Assembly: GCF_004014775.2 (NCBI RefSeq)
Contig: NZ_CP042808.1
Coordinates: 372,001-436,000, forward strand
Reading direction: 5' to 3'
DNA length: 64,000 nt
DNA from: Acetobacter oryzoeni
GTDB taxonomy: Bacteria > Pseudomonadota > Alphaproteobacteria > Acetobacterales > Acetobacteraceae
Part shown: one piece after another, positions 18,170 to 26,771 of the stretch
How the letters are laid out: every line of letters starts with the position of its first letter
Position numbering within the stretch: position 1 is the stretch's first letter
Position numbers and translations under genes: made by a program
The notes under the pieces: generated by a model
What the model was told of the DNA's origin: nothing
Seen by the model: the letters and a program-made list of their open reading frames with translations, nothing else
The model's database searches: none

Positions 18170-18952
18170 ATGAAAAAACAGTCGGTGATGGACATGGATG
18201 TCCGCTCTTCTGCCCTTGGCAACGGCGTGCTGAAAAAGCCTGTTGCAAACCGTTTGTACCAGACCTCCACCATGGCGGCCCTGCTGGATGCGGTGTACGA
18301 TGGTGAAACCACGCTGGATGAACTGCTCCAGCACGGTAACTTCGGCCTTGGCACATTCAACGCCCTTGATGGCGAAATGATTGTGACAGACGGCGTGGTG
18401 CGCCAGTTCCGTGCAGAAGGTCTGGCCGCAGAAGTGCCCGGTTCTCTTAAAACGCCGTTTGCCTGCGTAACGTATTTTGAACCGGAAAAAACGGTTACCA
18501 TCGATTCCCCCAAAACCAAGGAAACGTTTGAAGAGCTGGTGGACAGCCTGCTTGGTAACCCCAACCTGTTTGGTGCCGTGCGCTTTACGGGTGAATTCCA
18601 GCGCGTTGATACCCGCACGGTGTTCTGCCAGTGCAAGCCGTATCCGCACATGCTGGAAGTGGTGAAAAAGCAGCCCACCTGCACCATGGAAAACGTTATG
18701 GGCACCATGATCGGCTTCCGCACCCCGGTTTACATGCAGGGCGTGAATGTTGCGGGCTACCACCTGCACTTCCTTTCTGAAGATAGCAAACGTGGCGGGC
18801 ACGTTACGGAATATCGCCTTGTGCGCGGCAAGCTGGAAGTGGCTTCCATTTCCGATCTGGAAATTCAGCTGCCCCGTACGGAACAGTTCGCCAAGGCTGA
18901 CCTGAACCCTGAAAGCCTGAGCGAAGCCATCCGTATTGCTGAAGGCGGCTGA
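18170..18952 (+). CDS. alsD: Alpha-acetolactate decarboxylase
   Basis: A 260-residue enzyme (BudA/AlsD family) that decarboxylates 2-acetolactate to (R)-acetoin. The zinc site is visible in AGYHLHFLSEDSKRGGH (three histidines), with catalytic Glu and Arg in the family regions QTSTMAALLDAVYDG, GNFGLGTFNALDGEM and GFRTPVYMQGVNVAG. I prefer ATG 18170, preceded by GGGAG at nine bases, over the ATG at 18146. There is no signal peptide, so it is cytoplasmic. It comes first in the operon, upstream of alsS, the reverse of the Bacillus order. An 81-base gap with a hairpin separates the two. Confidence 0.95.
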   Translation: MKKQSVMDMDVRSSALGNGVLKKPVANRLYQTSTMAALLDAVYDGETTLDELLQHGNFGLGTFNALDGEMIVTDGVVRQFRAEGLAAEVPGSLKTPFACVTYFEPEKTVTIDSPKTKETFEELVDSLLGNPNLFGAVRFTGEFQRVDTRTVFCQCKPYPHMLEVVKKQPTCTMENVMGTMIGFRTPVYMQGVNVAGYHLHFLSEDSKRGGHVTEYRLVRGKLEVASISDLEIQLPRTEQFAKADLNPESLSEAIRIAEGG

Positions 18953-18979
18953 GCCTCCATTCGCTGAACATTTTTAACG

Positions 18980-19017
18980 GGGCTGCTGAAAAACAGCTTT
19001 CTGGCAGCCCAGTTTTT
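18980..19017 (+). promoter_or_regulatory. Hairpin with T-run between alsD and alsS
   Basis: GGGCTGC (18980-18986) and GCAGCCC (19004-19010) are followed by AGTTTTTG, with a nested GCTG/CAGC pair in the loop. It resembles a weak terminator, so it may lower alsS relative to alsD or act as a processing site. alsS is read through it to be expressed from the alsD promoter. Confidence 0.5.
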
Positions 19018-19033
19018 GCAGGACAGAACTGAA

Positions 19034-20722
19034 ATGACCAACCCGGCAGACAACGCCGCTCAGTGCGGTGCGGAGCTTATTGTCAAAAATCTGGAAGCCC
19101 ACGGCGTCAAGCACGTGTTCGGTATTCCGGGCGCTAAGGTAGACCGTCTGTTTGATGCGCTGGTGGATTCCTCCATCACCACCGTTGTTACGCGGCATGA
19201 ACAGAACGCAGCCTTTATTGCAGGTGGCCTTGGCCGTCTTACAGGCAAGGCAGGCGTGTGCATTGCCACATCCGGCCCCGGTGCTTCCAACTTTGTAACC
19301 GGCCTTGCTACCGCCAATTCTGAAGGCGACCCGGTGCTGGCTATTGGTGGCGCCGTAAAACTGGCAGACCGCCTGAAGCTGACGCACCAGACCATGGATA
19401 CGGTCAACCTGTTCAAGCCCATCACCAAATACAGTGTTGAGCTGACAACCCCGGTTGCGATTTCTGAAGTGATGGCCAACGCTTTCCGCTTTGCAGAAGG
19501 TGGCCGCCCCGGTGCTGCTTTTGTAAGCACGCCTATGGATGTGCTTTCCATGCCGGCTCATGCACCGGTTCTGGCTGGCCGTCCGCTGCCGCGCGTTGGC
19601 GGTGCCCCGGCTGATGTGATTGCAGAAGCCGCAACCATGCTGAAAAACGCCAAACGCCCTGTGGTTCTGCTGGGTATGCTGGCCAGCCGCCCGGATGTGG
19701 CAGAAGGCGTGCGCGCTTTTGTAAAAGAAACCGGCGTGCCGGTTGTGGGCACCTATCAGGCTGCTGGTGCGGTTTCTGAAGATCTGGTGGACCGTTTTGG
19801 TGGCCGCGTTGGCCTGTTCCGTAACCAGCATGGTGATCAGCTTCTGCACGAAGCCGATGTTGTTGTGGCTATCGGCTACAACCCGGTAGAATATGATCCG
19901 TGGCTGTGGAACGTGAATGATGACCGCAAGATCATCAACGTAGATATCGTTCCTGCAGAACTGGATAACGCCTACGTTCCGGCCATTGAACTGATTGGTG
20001 AAATTGCACCCACGCTGACAGTGCTGGCAAAAGATGCAGGCAAGCTGGCCCGTGCTTCAGAACTGGAAGCTGTTCTGGAAGGCTACAAAAAAGCCCGCAC
20101 CACCGCGCTGTTGGAAGCCCGCAGCACCAGCAACAACGCCGTGCATCCGCTCCAGATCGTGCGTGAGCTGGAACAGTTTGTAACCCCGGATATGACACTG
20201 TGCCTGGATATGGGTACCTTCCATATCTGGCTGGCACGTTATCTGCTGTCCTTCCGGGCGCGTCAGGTGCTTATCAGCAATGGTCAGCAGACAATGGGCG
20301 TGGGCCTGCCGTGGGGTATTGCCGCAAGCCTGCTGAACCCGGCGCAGAAAGTGCTGTCCATCTCTGGTGATGGTGGGTTCATGATGTCCAGCATGGAACT
20401 GGAAACGGCTGTGCGCCTGAAGTGCAACCTGATCCACATGGTTTGGATTGATGAAGCCTACAACATGGTGGAAATGCAGGAGCAGAAGAAATATGGCCGT
20501 GGTTCCGGCGTGAACTTTGGCCCCATTGATTTTGCAAAATATGCAGAAGCCTGCGGCGCAACGGGCATTAACGCCACCACGGAAGATGAAGTGCGTCAGG
20601 CCCTGCGTACGGCCATGGATGTAGAAGGCCCGGTAGTTATTGCCGTGCCGGTTGATTACTCCCACAACCATCTGCTCATGCAGCCGCTGGCTCAGCTGGG
20701 TGAAACGAGTGCCGCAGCGTAA
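19034..20722 (+). CDS. alsS: Catabolic acetolactate synthase
   Basis: A TPP enzyme of 562 residues that condenses two pyruvates into 2-acetolactate and CO2. The N-terminal Pyr domain has HVFGIPGAKVDRLFDAL and the TPP-activating Glu in RHEQNAAFIAGG. The C-terminal PP domain carries SISGDGGFMMSSMELETAVR. It resembles the FAD-independent AlsS of Bacillus and no small regulatory subunit gene (ilvN) is next to it, which supports a catabolic role. The start is ATG 19034 behind AGGACAG. With AlsD it makes acetoin, a pH-neutral overflow product of acetic acid bacteria fed lactate. Confidence 0.95.
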   Translation: MTNPADNAAQCGAELIVKNLEAHGVKHVFGIPGAKVDRLFDALVDSSITTVVTRHEQNAAFIAGGLGRLTGKAGVCIATSGPGASNFVTGLATANSEGDPVLAIGGAVKLADRLKLTHQTMDTVNLFKPITKYSVELTTPVAISEVMANAFRFAEGGRPGAAFVSTPMDVLSMPAHAPVLAGRPLPRVGGAPADVIAEAATMLKNAKRPVVLLGMLASRPDVAEGVRAFVKETGVPVVGTYQAAGAVSEDLVDRFGGRVGLFRNQHGDQLLHEADVVVAIGYNPVEYDPWLWNVNDDRKIINVDIVPAELDNAYVPAIELIGEIAPTLTVLAKDAGKLARASELEAVLEGYKKARTTALLEARSTSNNAVHPLQIVRELEQFVTPDMTLCLDMGTFHIWLARYLLSFRARQVLISNGQQTMGVGLPWGIAASLLNPAQKVLSISGDGGFMMSSMELETAVRLKCNLIHMVWIDEAYNMVEMQEQKKYGRGSGVNFGPIDFAKYAEACGATGINATTEDEVRQALRTAMDVEGPVVIAVPVDYSHNHLLMQPLAQLGETSAAA

Positions 20723-21052
20723 AGCTGCGCAAAAAACGCAGGCCAGATTTTTTTGCTGATGTGCGCGCCGCCTGTTTTGCAAAATGCTTCATTTTGTTAT
20801 AACAAGCGGCGTAGCAGTTCAGGCTGCCAGAAAAGGCAGCACAGCATGACAGAAATTTGGGCCAGCAAAGCAGATGTTACCGTTCTGCCTTATTGTGAAT
20901 TCCCCTGCATATTTCTGTCAGTCTATCAGGGTAGGGGAATGAACAAATCCTTTCAGTCGTGCAAAGTGTATATACGGTTGGGCAATGGCGCAGTGTGCCA
21001 ATGCGCAGGCTGTGGCACACTTGCCAAAACGGCAGAATAGGGGGCAGGCGTA
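20723..21052. other. Intergenic region upstream of the TPP enzyme-lut operon
   Basis: This 330-base gap separates alsS from the TPP-lut operon. It holds a perfect palindrome TTGTTATAACAA (20794-20805). I see no convincing gene; a 288-base open frame on the plus strand has no ribosome binding site and is cysteine-rich in a random way. Any lut operator is likely to lie here. Confidence 0.5.
20775..20803 (+). promoter_or_regulatory. Candidate promoter for the TPP enzyme-lutABC operon
   Basis: TTTTGC (20775-20780) and TATAAC (20798-20803) are spaced 17 bases apart. The -10 has an extended TGT just as at the alsD promoter. It is the only good match in the gap; a leader of about 240 bases would follow. 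Confidence 0.3.
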
Positions 21053-22747
21053 ATGGCAGTAACATCTGTAGAAACAGCAGGCGGCAAAACCCGGCGCGGT
21101 GCAGCGGTTTTGCTGGAAGTGCTGCGGAGCGAAGGGGTTGAATACATATTCGGCAACCCCGGCACTACGGAACTGCCGCTGATAGATGCCCTGCTGGAAG
21201 TGCCCAACGTGCATTACGTGTTGGGCCTTCAGGAAGCCAGCGTGGTGGCCATGGCAGATGGTTACGCGCAGGCCGCCCGCAAACCGGGCTTTCTTAACCT
21301 GCATACGGCAGGTGGTTTGGGCCACGGCATGGGCAATCTGCTCAATGCCAGTGTTTCGCAAACCCCATTGGTGGTGACTGCCGGGCAGCAGGATTCCCGC
21401 CACACCATTTCTGATCCGCTTCTGTTTGGTGATCTGGTGCAGATTGCCCGCCCCGCCGTAAAATGGGCGCAGGAAGTGGCTCATGCAGATCAGCTTCCTG
21501 TTTTATTGCGCCGCGCTTTTCATGATTCCACCGCAGCCCCCACAGGGCCGGTGTTTCTGTCACTCCCCATGGATGTGATGGAAGAAATGAGCAGCGTGGA
21601 TATTGGTGAGCCCTCCAATATCAACCGTCAGGCCGTGGCAGGTGGGCTGCCAGAACTGGCGCAAGCTCTTACAGCCCTGCGCCCCGGCAAGGTGGCCATT
21701 ATTGCGGGGGATGAGGTGTATGCCTCGGATGCCGCAGATGAAGTGGCTGCTGTGGCAGAGTGTTTGGGTGCGCCGGTTTATGGCTCATCATGGCCATCGC
21801 GCATTCCGTTTGCCACGGCGCATCCGCTGTGGTGCGGCAACCTGCCCACACAGGCCACCGGTATTGCGGAAAAACTGAGCGGGTACGATGCCATTTTCGC
21901 ATTGGGTGGCAAATCCCTCATTACCATTCTGTACACAGAAGGCCCGGCCCTGCCGCCATCCTGCGCGGTGTATCAGATGTCTTCCGATGTGCGGGATCTG
22001 GGGCGCACGTTCTGGACGCCGCTTTCCGTGGTGGGGGATATTCGCGCATCCTTGCAGGCGTTGTTGCCCATGTTGCAAAAGGCGGCAGCCCCGCAGCGTG
22101 TTGCCTATGCGGCATCGGGCCAGAAGGTGGCGGAAGCCCGGCGCGCGCAGCGTGCGCAGGCTGTGGCAGAGGTATTGGCCCATCCGGCAGATGCCGTTAT
22201 TTCCCCCCGCGTTGCAGCGTGGGAGACGGTGCGTGCCATTGGCCCGGATATTGCCATTGTGGATGAAGCCATTGCCACTTCATCCGATGTTCGGTTATTT
22301 TTAGAAAGTGCATGGTCTGCCCAGTATTCCTTCCTGCGGGGTGGCGCACTGGGCTGGGGCATGCCTGCGGCTGTTGGGGCCTCACTTGGCCTTGGGCGGG
22401 ATAGAGTTGTCTCACTGGTGGGGGATGGGGCAGCCCTGTATTCCCCACAGGCTTTGTGGACAGCCGCACACGAAAAGCTGCCCGTTACTTTTGTTGTGAT
22501 GAACAATCGCGAGTACAACGTGCTCAAGAACTTCATGCGGCAGCAAAACAACTATATCTCTGCGCAGGAGGGGACATATCCCGCCATGGATATTGTTGAT
22601 CCACAAATAGACTATCAGGCTTTGGCCCGGTCCATGGGGGTGCCTTCCAGCAGAGTAACGCGGGCGGCAGATATTGCGCCCACGCTGGAAGCAGCATTAG
22701 CGACCGATGGCCCCACGCTTGTTGAAATTATGATTGCAGCGGGCTGA
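21053..22747 (+). CDS. Benzoylformate decarboxylase-like TPP enzyme
   Basis: A 564-residue TPP-dependent enzyme whose closest relatives by pattern are MdlC-type 2-oxoacid decarboxylases. Features: EYIFGNPGTTELPLIDALL, the TPP-activating Glu in LGLQEASVVAMADGYA, the first active-site His in LHTAGGLGHGMG, and the TPP/Mg motif SLVGDGAALYSPQALW with downstream NNREYNVL. From memory of Pseudomonas MdlC, the FRYHQ segment that holds its second active-site His reads LITIL here, so the substrate may differ from benzoylformate. It lies 31 bases upstream of lutA in one operon and after alsS. Possible roles are non-oxidative decarboxylation of pyruvate or another 2-oxoacid made by lactate-type oxidation. 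Confidence 0.8.
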   Translation: MAVTSVETAGGKTRRGAAVLLEVLRSEGVEYIFGNPGTTELPLIDALLEVPNVHYVLGLQEASVVAMADGYAQAARKPGFLNLHTAGGLGHGMGNLLNASVSQTPLVVTAGQQDSRHTISDPLLFGDLVQIARPAVKWAQEVAHADQLPVLLRRAFHDSTAAPTGPVFLSLPMDVMEEMSSVDIGEPSNINRQAVAGGLPELAQALTALRPGKVAIIAGDEVYASDAADEVAAVAECLGAPVYGSSWPSRIPFATAHPLWCGNLPTQATGIAEKLSGYDAIFALGGKSLITILYTEGPALPPSCAVYQMSSDVRDLGRTFWTPLSVVGDIRASLQALLPMLQKAAAPQRVAYAASGQKVAEARRAQRAQAVAEVLAHPADAVISPRVAAWETVRAIGPDIAIVDEAIATSSDVRLFLESAWSAQYSFLRGGALGWGMPAAVGASLGLGRDRVVSLVGDGAALYSPQALWTAAHEKLPVTFVVMNNREYNVLKNFMRQQNNYISAQEGTYPAMDIVDPQIDYQALARSMGVPSSRVTRAADIAPTLEAALATDGPTLVEIMIAAG

Positions 22748-22778
22748 GAGTGTCTGGCTGCAAAAACCGGGGGTGCGT

Positions 22779-23522
22779 ATGAAAATCGGGTTGTTTATTC
22801 CCTGTTACATAGATGCGTTTTATCCAAACGCAGGGATTGCCACGCTGGAACTGCTGGAAAAGCTGGGCCAGGATGTGGAATACCCCATGGAACAAACCTG
22901 CTGCGGCCAGCCAATGGCCAATTCAGGCTGTAACCGGGATGCTGCCTCTGCTGAGGCGCTGTTTGTCAAACTCTTTGCCAAATACGATGCCATTGTTATG
23001 CCGTCTGGCAGTTGCACCCACCATGTGCGGGACAACTTTGATGCCATTCCGCAAACGGATGAAGTGCGGCATGTGCGTGAAAACACCTTTGAACTGGTGG
23101 AATTTCTGCACGATGTGCTGAAGGTGCAAGATTTCCCTTGGGCGGAATTCCCGCACAAGGTGGGCCTGCATAACAGTTGCGGCACCCTGCGCGCCCTGCG
23201 TACGGCCAGCATGTCTGAACTGGGTGAGCCTTTCTTCTCCAAACCGATGGATCTGCTTTCCAAGGTGAAGGGTATTTCCTTCGCCCATCCCAAACGGCCA
23301 GATGAATGCTGCGGTTTTGGTGGCACCTTCTCGGTTACGGAAGAAGCCGTTTCCGCCAAAATGGGGGTGGATAAGGTAACCGATCACCACAATGCCGGGG
23401 CGGAATACATTGTTTCTGCCGATACGTCCTGCATGATGCACCAGCAAGGGTGTGCGGAACGGGCCGGGGTTCCCATCCGCTTCATTCACATTGCTGAAAT
23501 TCTGAATGGAGCACGGGAATGA
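22779..23522 (+). CDS. lutA: Lactate utilization protein A (Fe-S oxidoreductase subunit)
   Basis: A 247-residue protein with two cysteine-rich CCG domains: EQTCCGQPM with GSCTHHVRDNF, and NSCGTLRALR with DECCGFGGTF and SADTSCMMHQQG. In LutABC and YkgEFG systems this subunit carries unusual Fe-S clusters and works with LutB and LutC to oxidise L-lactate to pyruvate. The ATG is at 22779. The stop overlaps the lutB ATG by four bases, so translation is coupled. Confidence 0.94.
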   Translation: MKIGLFIPCYIDAFYPNAGIATLELLEKLGQDVEYPMEQTCCGQPMANSGCNRDAASAEALFVKLFAKYDAIVMPSGSCTHHVRDNFDAIPQTDEVRHVRENTFELVEFLHDVLKVQDFPWAEFPHKVGLHNSCGTLRALRTASMSELGEPFFSKPMDLLSKVKGISFAHPKRPDECCGFGGTFSVTEEAVSAKMGVDKVTDHHNAGAEYIVSADTSCMMHQQGCAERAGVPIRFIHIAEILNGARE

Positions 23523-24922
23523 AGGTTAAACCAGTCAACCACGCCAAGGCGGCGGAAGAGTTCATTGAAGACGTTGCTCATGAAAGCTTTCATGACGAAC
23601 GCCTGTGGGACCTGCGCCAGAAGCGTGATGAGCAGATGCACATTCTGCCGGAATGGCAGGAACTGCGCACCCGTGCTTCCCAGATCAAGGAACACACGCT
23701 GGCCAACCTGCCCGAATATCTGGAGCAGTTTGAGGCCAACGCCAAAAAGAACGGCATTCATGTTCACTGGGCAGCCGATGGTGCGGAACACAACCGCATA
23801 GTTGGTGAAATTCTGGAAAAACACGGCGCCAAATCGCTTATCAAAAGTAAGTCGATGGTGACCGAAGAATGCCAGATGCGCGAATATCTGGAACCACGCG
23901 GCGTTACGGTAACCGAGACAGACCTTGGTGAACGTATCCAGCAGCTTGATAACCAGATGCCCAGCCACATTGTGGTGCCAGCCGTACACAAGCTGATACC
24001 AGACGTGGCCAAGATTTTTGCCGAGCACTATCACACAGACCCGAACGACAACAGCGCGCAGTCTCTGGCATGGCAGCAGCGTCTGGCTGCGCGCCCGGTC
24101 ATTCTGTCTGCCGATGCGGGCATGACAGGCGGCAACTTTGTTGTGGCCGAAACAGGCTCCTTCGTTGTCTGCACCAATGAAGGCAATGCGGACCTAAGCG
24201 CTACGGTGCCGGGCCTGCATATTGCCACTATCGGGATCGAACGCCTTGTGCCGCGCATGGCGGATATGGGTGTGTTTATCCGCCTGCTTTCCCGCAGTGC
24301 GCTGGGCTCTCCCATTACGCAGTACACCACGCACTTCCGTGGCCCGCAAAAGGGCAGCGAAATGCACGTGGTGCTGGTGGATAATGGCCGCTCCCACCGC
24401 CTTGGCATGCAGGATTTCTGGACATCGCTGAAGTGTATCCGCTGCGGTGCGTGCATGAACACCTGCCCGGTGTATCGCCGTTCCGGTGGTCTGTCCTACG
24501 GTGCCGTGTATTCCGGCCCGATTGGCGCAATTATTGATCCCACCTTTAACGAGCGCAAATACAGCACGCTGCCGTTTGCTTCCACCATGAACGGAAGCTG
24601 CACCAATGTGTGCCCGGTCAAGATCAACATTCACGAGCAGCTGTATAAATGGCGGCGCGTACTGGCCGAACATCATGAACTGCCGTTTGTAAAACGTGAG
24701 ATCATGCACATGGCTGGCAAGCTTATGGGCCAGCCCAAGCTGTACCGTGCAGCCATTAACGGTACGGAAGTGGCGCTGAGCACCATGCCACGTTTTGTGC
24801 TGTATAACTGGCTGAACCCGTGGGGCAAGCACCGTGAACTGCCGCACCCCGTCAAAACTACCTTCAACAGCTGGTACAAGAAAAACCGCCTGAACAAGCA
24901 GAAGGAAGGGGAAAAAGCATGA
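23519..24922 (+). CDS. lutB: Lactate utilization protein B (ferredoxin-like Fe-S subunit)
   Basis: A 467-residue protein: an N-terminal LUD domain (about residues 60-300, including SADAGMTGGNFVVAETGSFVV) followed by two 4Fe-4S motifs, CIRCGACMNTCPVYRR and CTNVCPVKI. It passes electrons from lactate oxidation, probably to the respiratory chain through an unknown acceptor. The ATG overlaps the lutA stop and the stop overlaps the lutC ATG (ATGA at both). Length and order match the lutABC type of Bacillus and Shewanella. Confidence 0.95.
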   Translation: MKVKPVNHAKAAEEFIEDVAHESFHDERLWDLRQKRDEQMHILPEWQELRTRASQIKEHTLANLPEYLEQFEANAKKNGIHVHWAADGAEHNRIVGEILEKHGAKSLIKSKSMVTEECQMREYLEPRGVTVTETDLGERIQQLDNQMPSHIVVPAVHKLIPDVAKIFAEHYHTDPNDNSAQSLAWQQRLAARPVILSADAGMTGGNFVVAETGSFVVCTNEGNADLSATVPGLHIATIGIERLVPRMADMGVFIRLLSRSALGSPITQYTTHFRGPQKGSEMHVVLVDNGRSHRLGMQDFWTSLKCIRCGACMNTCPVYRRSGGLSYGAVYSGPIGAIIDPTFNERKYSTLPFASTMNGSCTNVCPVKINIHEQLYKWRRVLAEHHELPFVKREIMHMAGKLMGQPKLYRAAINGTEVALSTMPRFVLYNWLNPWGKHRELPHPVKTTFNSWYKKNRLNKQKEGEKA

Positions 24923-25509
24923 GCTCGCGTGATGCCATTCTAGCCCGTTTGCGGGATAACCGCCCAGACCCCAACGCCCATCCGCTGCCCCCCGTTGCCA
25001 AGCTGGGGGATATGGATGCAGGCAAGGCGCGTTTTGAAAACAGCCTGCAAATTATTGGCGGCCAGGTTCTGGAACGGCAGGAAAATGATACGCTGGCAAC
25101 AGCTATTGCCCGCACCTTTCCGGATTCCAAGGTGATCTGCTCTGCCGTGCCGGATTTTGAAGGCACAATCCGGATTGAAGATCTGGATTCCCCACAGCAG
25201 GCGGCCTCGGTGGATGTGCTGGTGGTGCGCTCACCTTTCGGCATTGCCGAAATGGGCTCCATCTATCTGAGCGAAGCGCAGTTGAATAACCTGAACTCCG
25301 CAGCGCATCTCACGCAGCATATTGTGGTCATTCTTTCCCCCAAGAATCTGACCGCAAACATGCATACCGCTTATATGGACCGCCCCGAGTTCCATACCGC
25401 CAATTACGGTGTGCTGATGAGTGGGCCTTCCGCCACGGCGGATATTCAGGGTGTTCTGGTGCGTGGTGCACAGGGCGTGCGCACGCTTTCCGTGTGGTGG
25501 GAAGACTAA
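24919..25509 (+). CDS. lutC: Lactate utilization protein C
   Basis: A 196-residue single LUD-domain protein. The family signature VVRSPFGIAEMGSIYLSEAQ is present at the centre, and the ending NYGVLMSGPSATADIQGVLVRGAQG is conserved in LutC/YkgG proteins. It is the third component of the L-lactate oxidation complex. The ATG overlaps the lutB stop. A strong terminator follows, closing the operon. Confidence 0.94.
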   Translation: MSSRDAILARLRDNRPDPNAHPLPPVAKLGDMDAGKARFENSLQIIGGQVLERQENDTLATAIARTFPDSKVICSAVPDFEGTIRIEDLDSPQQAASVDVLVVRSPFGIAEMGSIYLSEAQLNNLNSAAHLTQHIVVILSPKNLTANMHTAYMDRPEFHTANYGVLMSGPSATADIQGVLVRGAQGVRTLSVWWED

Positions 25510-25539
25510 ACCCTACCAGCCTGAAAAGAGCGTTTCTTC

Positions 25540-25578
25540 AAAAGCCGGAGCGGGGCATCAGCCTGCTCCGGCTTTTTT
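25540..25578 (+). terminator. Terminator closing the lut operon
   Basis: AAAAGCCGGAGC (25540-25551) pairs with GCTCCGGC (25565-25572) and a six-T run follows. It begins about 30 bases after the lutC stop. Confidence 0.9.
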
Positions 25579-25700
25579 GTATGTGCGCAGCAGGCGGTGC
25601 GCTCTTGTATTATTCGTTAACACATCGCACAGAATAAAGGGCAGGCTTTGCCTGTTCGTGGTTGAAAAGTGTGGTGTGGGGATAAAACAGGGGCGCAGAT

Positions 25701-26705
25701 ATGGTGGAGAAAAACACAGCAGCAGCGCCCATTCTGGCAGGCGCAGGCATACGGCATGGTGGCACGGGGGCGCCTCGGCTTATCGGGTTGGGGCTGGTGG
25801 CCTCGGCGTTGTTTTCTGTCACCTTTGTGCTTAATCGTTCTATCAGCCTGCATGGCGGGCACTGGGTGTGGAGTGCCGCACTGCGGTATATTGAAACCGC
25901 TTTGCTGCTGTTGGTGTGGGGCTTTGTGGCCAAAGGCGCGCGCTGGGTGGGGGCAATCTGGCACCTGTTCTGGCAAAAGCTGCGCTTCTGGCTGGTGGCA
26001 GGAGGCATTGGGTATGGTGCCTTTTACGCGTGCTGCTGCTTTGCGGCCAATCATGCGCCCGGCTGGATAGTTGCGGCCACATGGCAAAGCACCATTCTGG
26101 CCACACCTGTGGTGCTATGGGCTTTTGGTGGTAAGGTGCCCTTACGCGGTGTGGCGTTTCTGGTGCTAATTTTTGCCGGCATCGTTATTCTTAATGCAGG
26201 GCGGCTGCAATCTGGCGTGCCACTGGCACAAATTGCCTCTGGCGTGGTGCCGTTGCTGGTGGCGGCGTTCTGTTACCCAATTGGCAACCAGTTGCTTAAT
26301 CGGTTCCGGCATCAGGCGGGGCCACACGCTGCACTGTTGCAAGATCCACTGGCCGCTGTTTTGTTAATGACACTTGGCGCCCTGCCATTTTTTGCGGGGC
26401 TTTTGTTACTGGTGCGCCCCCCATTGCCAGATATGGGGCAGATAATATCCACGGGCCTGATTGCGCTGTTTGCAGGCTGCTTGGCCACACCACTATTTAC
26501 CTATGCCCGCAACCTTTCATCAGATCCGTATCTGATTGCCGCCGTGGATGCCACACAGGCGGGAGAGGTTGGGTTTACATTGGCGGGGGAAGCCCTGCTG
26601 CTTGGCAGCGTTTCACTGGGAATGGCAGATTACGTGGGCCTTATGGCCGTTATGGGTGGCCTGATTGGCTTTGCCGTAAGCGAGGAAACTGCGCCTGAAG
26701 CCTGA
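25701..26705 (+). CDS. Multidrug resistance efflux transporter, DMT superfamily
   Basis: A 334-residue integral membrane protein with about ten hydrophobic segments. The N-terminal FSVTFVLNRSISLHGGHWVWSAALRY and the internal NHAPGWIVAATWQSTILATPV resemble the multidrug resistance efflux transporter family of the drug/metabolite superfamily (Pfam type EmrE-like). It likely exports a small compound across the inner membrane; substrate unknown. The ATG has no strong ribosome binding site. It stands alone between two terminators. Confidence 0.75.
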   Translation: MVEKNTAAAPILAGAGIRHGGTGAPRLIGLGLVASALFSVTFVLNRSISLHGGHWVWSAALRYIETALLLLVWGFVAKGARWVGAIWHLFWQKLRFWLVAGGIGYGAFYACCCFAANHAPGWIVAATWQSTILATPVVLWAFGGKVPLRGVAFLVLIFAGIVILNAGRLQSGVPLAQIASGVVPLLVAAFCYPIGNQLLNRFRHQAGPHAALLQDPLAAVLLMTLGALPFFAGLLLLVRPPLPDMGQIISTGLIALFAGCLATPLFTYARNLSSDPYLIAAVDATQAGEVGFTLAGEALLLGSVSLGMADYVGLMAVMGGLIGFAVSEETAPEA

Positions 26706-26709
26706 ATAC

Positions 26710-26747
26710 AAAAACGGGTGGAAGCATTGCTGCCACCACCCGTTTTT
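26710..26747. terminator. Bidirectional terminator between the DMT gene and murA
   Basis: AAAAACGGGTGG (26710-26721) and CCACCCGTTTTT (26736-26747) form a perfect stem with A/T runs on both sides, placed between convergent genes. Confidence 0.9.
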
Positions 26748-26771
26748 AAAACGCGATGTTGTGAGCGGGGT

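Noticed and set aside
18050..18802. N-terminal extension of the LysR frame into alsD
   Set aside because: The extension crosses the operator and antisense alsD sequence and lacks domain features; the family N terminus begins at 18049.
20753..21040. Open frame between alsS and the TPP gene
   Set aside because: No ribosome binding site, random cysteine content and a promoter-like region instead.
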